DNA from: Gracilaria gracilis
Lineage: Eukaryota; Rhodophyta; Florideophyceae; Gracilariales; Gracilariaceae
Reading direction: 5' to 3'
DNA: 64,000 bases
NCBI GenBank assembly: GCA_030374805.1
Contig: JARGSG010000024.1
Coordinates: forward strand, 62,001 to 126,000
In this document: in pieces, positions 33,186 to 43,884 of the stretch
Layout: the number at the start of each line of letters is the position of its first letter
Position numbering within the stretch: the first letter of the stretch is position 1
Notes under the pieces: generated by a model
What the model was told of the DNA's origin: nothing
Seen by the model: the letters and a program-made list of their open reading frames with translations, nothing else
Database searches by the model: none
Translations under genes and position numbers: made by a program

Positions 33186-34166
33186 CTATGATGATCCGTA
33201 CATGAATGCCAAGGTCCCAAATATTGCAACTGTTACAAAAATAGCTTCTAGTACAGAGTTGTCCGAAGCAACTTTAGGAGGCCTTTCTTTCTCCATGTAC
33301 CATTCCAAGCTATAAGGCTCTGGCTTTTTGTCAACATGAGCAGTTCGAAGTGGACCAAAGTTGGTTGTGAGAATGGCAGAAGCCTTCGGGGAAGGTTCAT
33401 CATCAAGGCTTGGTACTTCGAGAAACGAACCTGGTTCCAGCTCTAAAGCCGGCGCGGTCATGATGAAATGCAGTTCTCGAGACACCTTTCGTACGTCGAC
33501 GTCAGCATGCATACGCAATTTCTGCAGTAGCTTTGCGGCAGTAGGTTTATCTCCAGCTGCATCGAGGGACTGGGCGTACCACAATTGATACTGACCTCCC
33601 AGTCTGCTACCTTGGCCTACTACGCTGACAGCTTCAGCAAAAAAGGAGTTGGCTTGTCTATACAAGCCCTTGTTGAACAGTGTCATGCCGGTGGCAAATA
33701 TAGAGCTGCTCCGTTCTACAGCCTCTTCGGCTGACATTGTGGGTTCTTTATGAGACTGAACGGAAGCATCTGAATGTTCTGAACCCGCAACTGCAGCATC
33801 TGTAGGCGTCAGATTCCTCCGAGCTTTGCGGCCAGCAACAGCATCATCCAGCCATGCGCCGAATAGCTTCACCTGGTTGACGTTGTTTGGAGCACGGTCA
33901 AAAAGAATATCATCCATCTGGTCGATGTCATCTGGAAGGTTGGCGGTCATGGAAACGTCGTCATCCGCCATATCTGGCGCATCTCCGTTAATTGCTGCCT
34001 CTGCAATTCGACGACGTCTCGCCAACCGAGCGCGTACCTTTTCTAAGTATTGCTTATCGACAGGAGACAAGTCCTTAGAAGGCCCTCGATCGCCGTCCAA
34101 ACTGCATTTGCATACAGACGCTCTGGGGCGACTAAAGCACGGTGCAGGTGCGATGAAGTTGAGCAT
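33186..34166 (-). CDS. Plastid-targeted TPR-like protein with a C-terminal membrane anchor
   Basis: 326 residues from ATG 34166. The N-terminus (MLNFIAPAPCFSRPRASVCK) is Ser/Arg/Pro-rich without acids, as in plastid transit peptides. A disordered acidic part follows, then a helical repeat region at about 155-240 (GMTLFNKGLYRQANSFFAEA, QYQLWYAQSLDAAGDKPTAA, KVSRELHFIMTAPALEL). This matches what I know of a conserved cyanobacterial and plastid TPR-like family in which a repeat pair ends in a RYILEAP-like motif. A single hydrophobic helix (AIFVTVAIFGTLAFMYGSS) closes the protein, pointing to a tail-anchored thylakoid or envelope protein. Function unknown. It lies downstream of the nucleoside hydrolase on the same strand, 255 bases away. 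Confidence 0.7.
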   Translation of the reverse strand: MLNFIAPAPCFSRPRASVCKCSLDGDRGPSKDLSPVDKQYLEKVRARLARRRRIAEAAINGDAPDMADDDVSMTANLPDDIDQMDDILFDRAPNNVNQVKLFGAWLDDAVAGRKARRNLTPTDAAVAGSEHSDASVQSHKEPTMSAEEAVERSSSIFATGMTLFNKGLYRQANSFFAEAVSVVGQGSRLGGQYQLWYAQSLDAAGDKPTAAKLLQKLRMHADVDVRKVSRELHFIMTAPALELEPGSFLEVPSLDDEPSPKASAILTTNFGPLRTAHVDKKPEPYSLEWYMEKERPPKVASDNSVLEAIFVTVAIFGTLAFMYGSS

Positions 34167-34421
34167 TTCTTAAGTGTTTGGAGAAAAAGAATGGCGCTTG
34201 TTCTGCTTTTAAGTTGCTAAAAGTGACAGAAAGGGGTGTCTCAAGGAAGGATGCGTCGTCTTGGCTGAACATGCGAAATGCAACAAGATAAGTTACACTC
34301 TCGTACGAGCTGAAAGAGCGATGGCGACTCAAATGGAGGGTGCAAATTTTGCACCCAAAACATGCCGAAGCGCCTTTCTGCAATCCGCCACCAATAACCG
34401 CACAGCAAATGAATCGCGGTC

Positions 34422-35476
34422 TTAATATCTCCCAGATTGCACCACTGCCAATCGTGGTGCCAATCTTTGTCTTGTGCTATGTCCCCGGTTTGTCGAAGAA
34501 AAGACCTCCAAGTTCCTCATCAGATACCCCACAAGTTGCGCTTCCGGCGTTTTAGGCTTTCTGAACAATTCCGAGAGAACGCGCTCGGTGAAAGGGACCT
34601 CTTTGATTGCATCCAGTGGAACAAGAGTAATACTTACGTACTTGCTCATATCCTGGAACGCTCGTTCAGCCCCATCCGGATCGCCAAACATATTGAACTC
34701 CGCTTTGTTGTTTGTTGTTGAACTAAATATGTTGCCTTTCACATTGACAGCTCCACCCATAATATGCAAACCATCGACGCGTCGTAGCACTGACTTGGCG
34801 TTGCGGATGTGTTTCTCTGAAAAAATAAGCGCGAATGGTGTCAGCGTTCCAATGCTTAAGAACGTTATCTTTTCCAAAGGCTTGGTTCTATCGAGGTGCT
34901 TTAACAGAGCTGGAATTGAAGTGTCGTCTTGATCCGGAGTTTTGTGGATGTCATATGCCCTTTTCCTTTGGGGTAGGAATTGCGCCATACCACACATAAC
35001 ATCAGAGTACAGAATCCTCCCAGGCCCGAATAGTATGTAGTTCCGGTAGCTCATTCTCATAAGAGTGTGATCAAAACCTGCATCGACCTGGTCCATAAGC
35101 GCGTAATAAGACCCCACGAATGGCGGTACCGACGCATAACGAGGTCCCATCATCGTCAGAATGCTAAAGAAATGTCGGATTGATGCAGCTGGACTAGCCC
35201 ATCCGTTCCCAGTTATATAGATTGCGACGACATTGCAGAGTTTGGATTTAGTCAGGAGGGCCACTACATCATCAAATTAGTACCGTCTGTGAACACTACT
35301 ACACTTCGTGCGTTGGAAAGATGGGTTGTGGGACGGTGCCTAGGATGGAGAGGCTGTGTCCATTCACATGGGGAAGAGGGCCAAAACGGAGGAAAGGCAA
35401 CTGAAAGAGTGCATGCTATGGAAAACAGAACGGGTAGCCACAATGGAAACCACCGTCCAAGTCTGTATGTGAACAT
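34422..35476 (-). pseudogene. Inosine/uridine-preferring nucleoside hydrolase, frameshifted
   Basis: ATG 35476 begins MFTYRLGRWFPLWLPVLFSI, a likely signal peptide, and reads to SVVVFTDGT. The expected Ca2+-binding motif of the family (DTD.G.DD) is then split: TDGT is in one frame and FDDVVALLTKSKLC in another, so about one base is missing or extra near 35270. The second frame continues with TGNGWASPAASIRHFFSILT, FLSIGTLTPFALIFSEKH, HIMGGAVNVKGNIF and NNKAEFNMFGDPDGAERAF, all typical of the hydrolase fold, and ends at 34422 with a C-terminus that does not look like the family. Another frame there (AIWEIL) fits better, suggesting a second shift near 34500. The enzyme would cleave nucleosides to base and ribose. 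A sequencing error or an unusual intron is the alternative. Confidence 0.7.
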
Positions 35477-36163
35477 CGTAGCTGATATGTATGAAGCCTG
35501 TTTACTTTGCTCTGCGCTAACCAGGGGCGTATTTATGACTGACTATTTTCATGTACTTCTCAGTCAATAGTCATAAACTTGAAACGATGGGTAGTCACAT
35601 TCCTCTAGAAACAATCAGAAACGAGGTTTGAAATCCTTAGAGAAGGCATAACCGTAGTCATTCTGACGAAAGAGGCAAGAAAAGTCAGTCACAAATACGA
35701 CCCTGGGGAGAACATGTTCTTGCAAATCCAATACGCTGTTCATCTAAGCTTTGGTGAAGGTATTAGCTAGGTAAAGTATGGAATAAATACAACGGTTCCT
35801 TTGTAGCCTTCTGCCGAAGCTAGTCACCTTGGCCTAATCGAGAAACAAGCTAGGGTAGCCAACGTAGTACTGCGGGGACCCGTGTCGTGGTGTACCCCTC
35901 CCCAGGGTCTGACCATCAAAATTTCATGCGGAGTGAAGAGATGAATGGGAAGAAGAAGGCCAGAAGCGTCGGTGGCGAAACCCCTGCGGTCGAAACACTC
36001 AACTGATCTAATATTTTCTTGTCGTAGCCCAGTAAGCGTAACACTGCAACTTATTAGTAGGCAGTTACTGCGGTATAGAGTGGCTGTGGGTTGTTGGCTC
36101 TTTAGCAATCCCACGTGCACGAGGAATTAACCAGGAATTAACGGAGAGTTTCACATAAACATA

Positions 36164-36198
<35 letters not shown>

Positions 36199-36919
36199 CT
36201 TAAGACTCGCTCCACATCAAATTAGTGGCTCCGATGATGCAAAAGGTCAACAAAGATGATCAGCATTGTTGTGTCAAGTAGCCATAGCATTCTTTTCTCA
36301 AGTGGTCGATTAGACTAGCAAGACCCATGTCTGTGACCGTCTCGGATTCGCTAAACGAAACATTGCGTCCTCTCACGCCACCTCGGACATAGTATCTACG
36401 AACATATTGGGTCTTGAAAGGCTGCACATGGCACCACCGGGTTCATCAATCCACGAGAAAGAGAGAGACAACGAGGGCTGGGATCATAGAAGTTCTGTCA
36501 AACCAGTACTTAAGTCAACTTCCACGACAAACTGGCAGAATCATTTGGATGAAATCGAGTTAGTGTCAATTGTGCGAAATGGAGGACAAGAAGCGTTCTT
36601 GAAGCAGAAATGGAAATAATGCTTCAGCAGTGTGCACCAAGTGCAGGCATTGAACGAGAAACCTTTTTCTGGGTAAACATTTTGAGGAAAAAGAAAGGTT
36701 ACAACTCCGGGCAAAACAGAACAAAACACGGTTCTCTGACACATGGATGTGGCCAGACTGTTTAGTATGCAGTTACCAAGGGTAGTACTACGAACCCTCT
36801 TTAACCTGGTTAGCGTTCCATGAGATCTGTCGTTGTGGATCTAGTACAGTAATCCATATTCCGTGCCAAAGTGCGAAGCACAAGACTACTCTTTCCGTTG
36901 CGTACAGAGCTGTATAGCC
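35477..36919. other. Gene-free stretch with a CA microsatellite
   Basis: No gene recognised in about 1.4 kb; only short unrelated open frames. A (CA)n run lies near 36166-36197. The right part includes the promoter of the DNL zinc-finger gene. Confidence 0.5.
36166..36197 (+). repeat. (CA)n microsatellite
   Basis: About 15 CA units after ACATACAAA. Confidence 0.93.
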
Positions 36920-37321
36920 ATGCATCGCCTGTTTTTGATTCGATCCTTGAGGCATACGCTTCCTCGGGCTTCTAGTATGGTGCGAACTCCGTATGCCGTT
37001 CTGCCGAAATTAATCCCAATACGCGGTTGCCATTCCCCATCCTCCGTACCTCCGACAGAACCAAGGGCTTCGGAACAAAAAGAAAAGCTTCACATGGTAT
37101 ACACTTGTGGAAAGTGTGACACTCGTGCTGTGAAATCATTCTCGAAGGATGCATATACGAAAGGGGTGGTTATCATCACATGTCCGTCTTGTGATGCACG
37201 CCATTTGATAGCAGACAATCTGGGTTGGTTCGGGCCTGAGAAGAATATTGAGGAGATACTTGCAGTCAAAGGACAAACTGTGACCACAATAACCGACGGT
37301 GACGTCGAGTACACTCCGTAG
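36920..37321 (+). CDS. DNL-type zinc-finger protein (Zim17/Tim15/HEP family, Hsp70 escort)
   Basis: 133 residues from ATG 36920. The frame is open further upstream, but only from a GTG, and the ATG start gives a clean organelle leader: MHRLFLIRSLRHTLPRASSM, basic and without acids. The zinc finger follows: MVYTCGKCDTRAVKSFSKDA, then VVIITCPSCDARHLIADNLG and WFGP, with both CxxC pairs and the DNL signature intact. In yeast and animals this protein keeps mitochondrial Hsp70 soluble and helps protein import. In plants, relatives serve plastids too. The leader suggests mitochondria here, but a plastid is possible. Length and motif spacing are normal for the family. Confidence 0.92.
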   Translation: MHRLFLIRSLRHTLPRASSMVRTPYAVLPKLIPIRGCHSPSSVPPTEPRASEQKEKLHMVYTCGKCDTRAVKSFSKDAYTKGVVIITCPSCDARHLIADNLGWFGPEKNIEEILAVKGQTVTTITDGDVEYTP

Positions 37322-37423
37322 ATTTATGTCAATCTTATACTAAACGTGTCGCATTAACATGAAACCTCAACCCCCCTTCCCTTATGAAAATACAATGAAA
37401 ACTATTACTACATACCTATGTCT

Positions 37424-40030
37424 TCAATTGGCGACAGGTTCTACCGCTTCTTTCAATTCTTCTTGGCTAGTAGTAGGGACCTTTTCTTTCAATTTAGCCT
37501 CGAGTTTTGATACTCGAGACTGCAAAGCTTCCTTTTCTTTCAACGCTTTGTTTCCTGCTTTCTCCGCTTTGGCTTCAACGAGCTCAATCTCCTTCTTGGC
37601 CTGATCCCTTTCTTTGGTTAACGCACTGATATTCGCCGAGGCTTCTTTCTTTGTCACAGAAAGAGTCTTATCTGCTTCCTTTCGGAAAGCATCTAATTCT
37701 GCCTTAAGACGCTTTTGGAGTTCTTCTAGCCTTCCTTCATATGTGGCCTGTACGCTTTGTACTTGCTTTTCATTGCGTACCTTCTCACCCTCTAGTTGCT
37801 TTTCATAAGATGCAGTGGTATCCTCTAACGTTTTTGCTGCCTGTTTTTGAGATTCTTGAAGTTTATCCTGTAACAGGAGTACCTGTTTCTCAGACTCAAC
37901 TTTCACACTTTCAGCCTCTTTCTTAGTAGCAGCAATAACTTGATCCGCCTTAGATTCGGCTTCCTTCTGTGCTTTTTCGATTTCTTTCGAGACTGAAGCG
38001 ATGGCAGCGTCCTTCTCCGCATTAGCTTCATCTGCTACTGTCAGGGCAGCAGCTTGTGATTGCTTTGCCTGGGCTTCCTCTGTTCGAGCCTTTGTCAGCT
38101 GCATGCTTAACATTTCAACAGAATCACCCATTCTCTCCGCATATCGCTCAGCCTCAAGGGTGCGTTGCTCTAACTCGACACGCTCTGGTATCTTAGAGAT
38201 TTCTGCGTTCGCCGAACCAAGGTCTTCTAGTAGCCCTGCGTTCTCAGTTCTCAAACTCTTGACACTGTTTCCCAACTCAGACCTTTCCTGAGCAAACTGG
38301 TTTCTCTCCTCTAGAATCCTGTCCTGCAGCTTGTCAATCTCCACTTCCTGCTCTGCAGCTTGAATGGCAAGTTTGTTAGAGAGTTTTCGAAAGTTCGCAA
38401 GTTCTGCCCGCAAGTTCTCAGTCTCATCTTCGAGAAGAACGTCAACACCAGCATGGGCGACCTCAATACCCGTTCCCTGTTCGATGAGCGATATGTTGCT
38501 GTACCCTAATGATTGGGCGCTTGCAAGAATGCTCCTGGCCAACATCTTCTGTTCTGGAACGGGTAACCCGTGATATGCTCTTGATACTTCGAAGACAATC
38601 GTGGGCTCAGCCTTGAGACTATCGAATGAGGCAGACAAAACAAGCGACGACTGGGAATTCAGCGCTTTAGCAACTTTGCTCATGGCCATAGAAGGAGAGA
38701 CATCTGCCAGCGACAAAGACGGTGCGGGAGGCGTTGGTGTAACATTAGATGGAGTAGGGGGTGTGGTTGATTCTGGCGCCGGTTTTGGGGGTGTGGGCGG
38801 CAGAATCTCAGCCTTCTCAGAGAAACTTAACGAGTTAGAACCTACAGATGGCACAGCCGTGCCAGTTTTGCCCCTCGAAGGAGCTTGTTCTGGGCTTGTC
38901 GCTGTGCTGCTTCTCGAACCGAATTCCTGTTCTTGTGACGGCGGGAAGAGATCATTTTGAGTCAAAGAGCGTCCTCCGTACGTACCAGACAAGTTTCTTT
39001 GCCTTTGAAGCTTCTTCTCCAACCCGGCCGTTTCCGCATCAAGCTGATTTCGTAGATATTCTTTGGCTGGTTGCCCACCGGAGAAGAGAGAAGGAAGGGC
39101 GACAAGCGTCAAAACTACAGCGAGAGTAGAGGCAGCGACAGTCGCAGGGGCAACCTCCTCGAAGACTGGTGGTAATACGTTCTTCTTCAGCCAAGGCACG
39201 GTTGCAGAATTCCAACCATTCTCAGCGGCCTTTCCCAGAGCTTCCACAGCTTTTGATGCCGAGGCACGCAATTTAGTTTGCGTATCGACACCATCCTTCT
39301 CCGCTTCGGTCTGTGCGTTCTGCAGGGCTACATCAAGCGCTGCTCGCGCGCGTTGACCAAGTTCAAACGCCTTCGTTCGGGTGCCAACAGTAGTGCAGAG
39401 CTGCTGAGCACGAGCCAAAACTCGCTTCTGTGTCTCTTTTTCCGCTTCGTTCTTTGCTTCTGCGGCTTTCATAGCCGCTTCACGAGCTTTGCGTGCAGTT
39501 TCCACATCCTCTGGCGAGAGTTTAACGGATGTGTTTTTTGGCGACGTTTCATCTGCCGGTGAGCCCTCCGCGGGAGGTTTCTGTTCCGACTCATCCTCTG
39601 TCTTCAGAGACTCAGTCTCCAGAGACTCAGTTTTCAGAGATTCAGTTTTCAGAGACTCAGTTTTCAGAGACTCAGTCTTCAGAGACTCAGTTTTCAGAGA
39701 CTCAGTCTTCTGTTGGTTTTCAAGTTTAGGCTCTTCTGGTGGGGGCGAGATTGGCGGAGAAGAGTGTCCAACAAGGAGGTCTACACCATCTGATTCAACA
39801 TTAAGGACGGGATCGGCACGGTTCTTTGGGGCGGTGTCATTGAAGTCCGATGCGTCAACAATGGTAGGTTGTTGCTGCTGCTCTTGATTAGGACCCGGTG
39901 CGGCTGTCATGAACAATGTGCGTGAGGCAACGCAAGGGGCGCGCACGACTCTCCTAGAAAGGCTTTGCGGTCGACGATGAGACACATTACGAAGAATAAC
40001 AGGTGCAACAAAAGCTTGCGGAGGAGCCAT
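37424..40030 (-). CDS. Plastid-targeted coiled-coil membrane protein with KTESL repeats
   Basis: 868 residues from ATG 40030. The N-terminus (MAPPQAFVAPVILRNVSHRR, then QSLSRRVVRAPCVA) is a transit-peptide-like leader. Residues about 105-140 are tandem KTESL units. An Ala/Lys/Glu-rich helical part follows, then one hydrophobic helix near 285-305 (ATVAASTLAVVLTLVALPSL), a Pro/Ser/Thr-rich linker, and a long coiled coil from about 525 to 855 (VEIDKLQDRILEERNQFAQE; KEIELVEAKAEKAGNKALKE). I do not recognise a family. The layout suggests a plastid envelope or thylakoid anchor with an extended rod, similar in principle to filament-like plastid proteins. Its start is 683 bases from the end of the Pumilio gene on the same strand, and it converges with the DNL zinc-finger gene 102 bases away. 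Confidence 0.75.
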   Translation of the reverse strand: MAPPQAFVAPVILRNVSHRRPQSLSRRVVRAPCVASRTLFMTAAPGPNQEQQQQPTIVDASDFNDTAPKNRADPVLNVESDGVDLLVGHSSPPISPPPEEPKLENQQKTESLKTESLKTESLKTESLKTESLKTESLETESLKTEDESEQKPPAEGSPADETSPKNTSVKLSPEDVETARKAREAAMKAAEAKNEAEKETQKRVLARAQQLCTTVGTRTKAFELGQRARAALDVALQNAQTEAEKDGVDTQTKLRASASKAVEALGKAAENGWNSATVPWLKKNVLPPVFEEVAPATVAASTLAVVLTLVALPSLFSGGQPAKEYLRNQLDAETAGLEKKLQRQRNLSGTYGGRSLTQNDLFPPSQEQEFGSRSSTATSPEQAPSRGKTGTAVPSVGSNSLSFSEKAEILPPTPPKPAPESTTPPTPSNVTPTPPAPSLSLADVSPSMAMSKVAKALNSQSSLVLSASFDSLKAEPTIVFEVSRAYHGLPVPEQKMLARSILASAQSLGYSNISLIEQGTGIEVAHAGVDVLLEDETENLRAELANFRKLSNKLAIQAAEQEVEIDKLQDRILEERNQFAQERSELGNSVKSLRTENAGLLEDLGSANAEISKIPERVELEQRTLEAERYAERMGDSVEMLSMQLTKARTEEAQAKQSQAAALTVADEANAEKDAAIASVSKEIEKAQKEAESKADQVIAATKKEAESVKVESEKQVLLLQDKLQESQKQAAKTLEDTTASYEKQLEGEKVRNEKQVQSVQATYEGRLEELQKRLKAELDAFRKEADKTLSVTKKEASANISALTKERDQAKKEIELVEAKAEKAGNKALKEKEALQSRVSKLEAKLKEKVPTTSQEELKEAVEPVAN
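39606..39715 (-). repeat. 15-bp coding minisatellite (KTESL)
   Basis: About seven tandem 15-bp units encode KTESL, one varying to ETESL. The unit keeps the frame, so copy number can vary without breaking the gene. Confidence 0.92.
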
Positions 40031-40713
40031 TATTGGACGAAGGAGAAGGGGATGGTGGAGACCGAAATCAGCTTGCCACCGCTCGAGCCGACGGAAGCCA
40101 CCGGTTTATGGAGGGGAACTCACCAAGGTCGCTTCGCTTGGTTCTGAATGCACCCTCGCTCTTAAGGAAGAGCAGAGATGGTGTAATGAGCAAGAAAGAA
40201 AACCGGGCCCAGTGACGTTCGTGAGGGAAAGGGTTGTCAGGTGTTGATGAGCTCAATGGTGAACGTCGCTGACGTGGCCAGCTGAAAACCACCATAGATA
40301 AGAGCCGTTGTACAAGGGTAAAGCTAGCCTCAAACGTGCCGCTGAATCCGTCGTGACGGATGCATTTTTTGCACACTTGCAAAGGTCGCCGAGCAGGAGA
40401 TTGGCAATCTCGTACAATCGCTTTTTTGACGGTAAAAAAACACCATATTGCATAACATACTCGTATTGTATGTACATTTTTACACTGTACATAACCATAA
40501 TCTTCCTAAGATACGATGCGAAGACGAAAGCGTCGCATTTCCCGCGAGCCTACGAGGGGTAACAACATTCAACAGCAGATGATACAACAAACGAACAGTC
40601 CAATTCCGAATTCTTCTATCCTACGCACCAAGCCATCCGACATTACTACACCATCACCAGTATTAACAAGAACAACAACAAAAAAAGAAAGGCGGAACAT
40701 ACATATCACAGTA
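40031..40713. other. Intergenic region between Pumilio and coiled-coil genes
   Basis: No gene recognised. Contains the promoter side of the coiled-coil gene and the 3' flank of Pumilio. The part 40430-40510 is AT-rich with several TGTA motifs. Confidence 0.45.
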
Positions 40714-43434
40714 TTATTGCACCAGAGGAGCCACACCCTTTGGCATACGCTTCATGATTTTTGCCTGAATGCGCTTACCGTATGGGCTTTGTTTTAGTGA
40801 AGGTAAGTGCGGGCGTATTGCTTCGCAGATACGTTCCAACTGCGGCCCCTCCGCAACTTGAAGCCCCCTCTGAATCACATAGTTGCCATACGCGTCATGA
40901 AGGAGCCGTCTCATCGTTTCTTCGCTCTCGATAAGTTCATCAATGAGTTGGCGTTTCGTCTCACGATCTCCTAGCTGCAAGCCCTTTTCAACGACGTTAC
41001 TGGAGAACTTCTGCATAGACAGCTCAGCAACATGTCCTCGAAGACGTCGAATGATTTCGCTCGTGTAAACCGGGTCGTTGAGTTCCAAGACATATTGCAC
41101 CACATAGTTTCCAAATGCATTCTGAACCAGAGGCAATGCGTTGGCATTGATCTGTTGCGCCAATTGGTTTCTTTGTGCGGGTGAGGCGTAGTCCATGCAT
41201 CGCTGCATCACACAACAGCCATGGCGGTGCGTGGCCAACTCGAAACAATTAGCCGCTACCGCGTCGTAAACGAACTGATTATGTGCGGGATCCATACGGT
41301 TGAGACACCTTTGAATTACATGATTCCCATTGATATCCTTCATAAGTGATACGGCCGCAGGCGTCAGGGCTTTGCACACAGCATCCACTTGTTCAGGAGT
41401 TGAAAGACATTCTACCATTCGTTGTACAGCTCGAGTGCCATGCATATTAGTTGATACAGACGCAATAGCCGGAGCACACCGTTCAACCAGGGCCAGTCTT
41501 TGCGCATCATTACAAAACTCAAACAGCTTCTGGCACAAGTAATTGCCGAATGGGTCCATCATAAGCTCGACAAACTTATCATAGCACTCTTCAAAGATGG
41601 AGTTAATATACAACACATTCCCTTCTTCTAATTTGGTCTGCAAGAAGCGGCATCCATGCTGATCCCTGGCCAGCTCCTCCGCACGACCCACCACATCGTT
41701 GAACGACGAAAGTTTTATCGAACTGTTTCCCGCGGCAACCGTCGCGTCTCCCCCAGTACCACCACGGTTCGGTACACGCTCGTTGACCATACCAATGGAG
41801 CGCGATATGGTGGCGCTCGTAGGGCTTGCAGTTGCCGACGACCTTCCGTAAGAATCGGTATTCCCCGCTACGCGGCGGCCGTCTACAGATCTTCCATCCC
41901 TTCTCGACGACGCAGCACCATTGCGACCGTGATGCACTCCGATTCCATTCGCGTTCAACGACGATATCCCTGAGTTCGGATGCCCATTAATGTGCACACC
42001 GTTTGTGCGGTACACAGCCGCCGCGGCCGCAGCAGCAGCGGCCGCCGCCTGCGCGTTCACGTAATCAACAGGCATGCGTGTTCGCGACGTCGAGTACGGC
42101 GAATGCCTTGCATGCTGTGGCGACGGGGCATACACTCCATAAGGATAGCCGCTCTGCGACTGCGTACTAGCCGCGACTGCTCGAGCGCGTTGTGGTTGCG
42201 ACGATTGTACAGCAGACGAAGCGCCGTTTGCAGATGAATACACATGTCTAGAACTGGAGAACAACGACGACGAAGAGTCTCTATACGGAGAAACGCGCGC
42301 TGGGTACTGCATGGTTTGCGCCGAACCATACTTGAGCATGAGGTCGTCCGGCGATTCGACGTTGAACATATCAGGAGACTGCGAAGAGGGGTACGAAGAA
42401 AGCATGGGGGTCTCAAATTCGTACGGGTTCTTCCTGGACGGGTGCGTCGGGCTCCATTGTTGAGGTCGACTCGGAGGGTTGTAAGGAAGGGGGGAGGAAT
42501 GATGAGCCGCAGCCACAGCAGCAGCGGCAGCAGCGGCAGCGGCAGCAGCAGCGGCACCGGGAGCATGGGTTGGTTGATAATACGGAGACGTGTACGATGC
42601 ATATGGTGAATGAGGAGATGCAACTTCATACGGAGGATTGGTCATATTCGGGTAAACGGCGGCCGGTGGTGCGACGTGTTCATCATCCAGTGAGAGATGA
42701 GCCAGCTTCCATAAGGGCGGTGAAGAATCCGAGACATGGGGGGCAGAACGAGTTGGGCGCGAAGCAACAGGACGCGTGGCAGACGGAGGCAGAGAACGAG
42801 TGTCGTGCGAGCGTTGTGGGGGCGGAGGAGTGGACGGAAGCTGCACGCTGGTAGGCATGGGGTGACGAAGGTCTGGCGGCGGCGGTGGTGGGGGAGTGGG
42901 TTGTTGGGAGGCAGCAGACGGAAGAAAGGATTGGGAGGAGCGCGGCAGAATGTCATCGTCAGTCTTGAGACTCGAGGGGTTTGACGAAGGGCGCATGGAG
43001 GAGGACTCACGGAATATGAGGTCGTCGAAACTGGCATTTGAGTCATCACGGCGCAGCGGCTGTATGTCGAGCGGTGCAGAGGGACGGGCGCGCGGGCGCG
43101 GGCGAGGCGGGAGTCCATTGAGAGGCAACGGGGGCGGGAGCTTGGTACGCTCTGGATTTTCGTTGTAGAAACTCTCGTAATCCTCGTCGAGACGTATGTC
43201 TGAGAAGATGCCCGAGTAGTCGGCCTTGAAGGCGAAGAGACTGCGAGAGGAGATCTCGAGGTCAGGCGGGGCGGAGGCGGATGCAGCTCGGTCAGGCACG
43301 CCAAGAAGCGCGTCAGAAGCGGGCGGCGAAGCAGCGCGCTCGGTGGGCTTCGGGCGGTGAGGATCGAAATAGGCGGGCGGACGGGCGGAGGAGACAGCAG
43401 AGGGAGGGGGAGGCGGCAGCATATGGTCGGGCAT
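40714..43434 (-). CDS. Pumilio-family (PUF) RNA-binding protein
   Basis: 906 residues from ATG 43434 (MPDHMLPPPPPSAV). The frame is open for another 75 codons upstream, but only from a TTG and through low-complexity Pro/Ser sequence, so the ATG was preferred. The N-terminal 570 residues are disordered, with poly-Pro and three poly-Ala tracts. The Pumilio homology domain (about 576-895) has its eight repeats: DQHGCRFLQTKLEEG, DPFGNYLCQKLFEFC, NMHGTRAVQRMVECL, DINGNHVIQRCLNRM, HRHGCCVMQRCMDYA, NAFGNYVVQYVLELN, QKFSSNVVEKGLQLG and DAYGNYVIQRGLQVA. The base-reading residues match classic Pumilio, so UGUA-type 3' UTR sites are the likely targets. PUF proteins repress translation or stability of mRNAs in the cytoplasm. 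Intronless. Confidence 0.95.
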   Translation of the reverse strand: MPDHMLPPPPPSAVSSARPPAYFDPHRPKPTERAASPPASDALLGVPDRAASASAPPDLEISSRSLFAFKADYSGIFSDIRLDEDYESFYNENPERTKLPPPLPLNGLPPRPRPRARPSAPLDIQPLRRDDSNASFDDLIFRESSSMRPSSNPSSLKTDDDILPRSSQSFLPSAASQQPTPPPPPPPDLRHPMPTSVQLPSTPPPPQRSHDTRSLPPSATRPVASRPTRSAPHVSDSSPPLWKLAHLSLDDEHVAPPAAVYPNMTNPPYEVASPHSPYASYTSPYYQPTHAPGAAAAAAAAAAAAAVAAAHHSSPLPYNPPSRPQQWSPTHPSRKNPYEFETPMLSSYPSSQSPDMFNVESPDDLMLKYGSAQTMQYPARVSPYRDSSSSLFSSSRHVYSSANGASSAVQSSQPQRARAVAASTQSQSGYPYGVYAPSPQHARHSPYSTSRTRMPVDYVNAQAAAAAAAAAAAVYRTNGVHINGHPNSGISSLNANGIGVHHGRNGAASSRRDGRSVDGRRVAGNTDSYGRSSATASPTSATISRSIGMVNERVPNRGGTGGDATVAAGNSSIKLSSFNDVVGRAEELARDQHGCRFLQTKLEEGNVLYINSIFEECYDKFVELMMDPFGNYLCQKLFEFCNDAQRLALVERCAPAIASVSTNMHGTRAVQRMVECLSTPEQVDAVCKALTPAAVSLMKDINGNHVIQRCLNRMDPAHNQFVYDAVAANCFELATHRHGCCVMQRCMDYASPAQRNQLAQQINANALPLVQNAFGNYVVQYVLELNDPVYTSEIIRRLRGHVAELSMQKFSSNVVEKGLQLGDRETKRQLIDELIESEETMRRLLHDAYGNYVIQRGLQVAEGPQLERICEAIRPHLPSLKQSPYGKRIQAKIMKRMPKGVAPLVQ

Positions 43435-43884
43435 CGCTACGGGAGGAGGAAGGATTGAGGGAAAGGGAGAAGGGGGGGACGGGAGGAGAAGGGGGGGGAC
43501 GGGAGGAGGAGGGGGGAGGGAGAGGAGGAAGAGTGGGGGCAAGGATGCGCGCAGTGGAGAGTTTGACTGGAAGAGCACGAATGACGGCCGAAGGCGACGG
43601 ACGCGAAGGGCGCGTATGTACGGAGGTGCGTGTTTGCGAAGCGCGGCGTGAGAGCGCAACGAGCGGGACGCGCAGCTCGACGCCCGAGGCCAGCTCCGTG
43701 GGAGCAGAACGCAAGCTCACTGCTCACGCACGTGCGCTGTGGCCCGGCGGCGCGTCGCGCGCGCGGAGTTGCGTCAAGTGCGCGGGCGCACCACGAGATG
43801 CCGCGCAACGTGCCAGCGGTGTGCACGTGTCCAACGACACAAGTTTATTAATATTAATATTAACAATACAGCGGCAGCAACCAA

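Noticed and set aside
38601-38960. Gly/Asp-rich plus-strand frames across the coiled-coil gene
   Set aside because: Antisense shadows of a gene with strong compositional bias.
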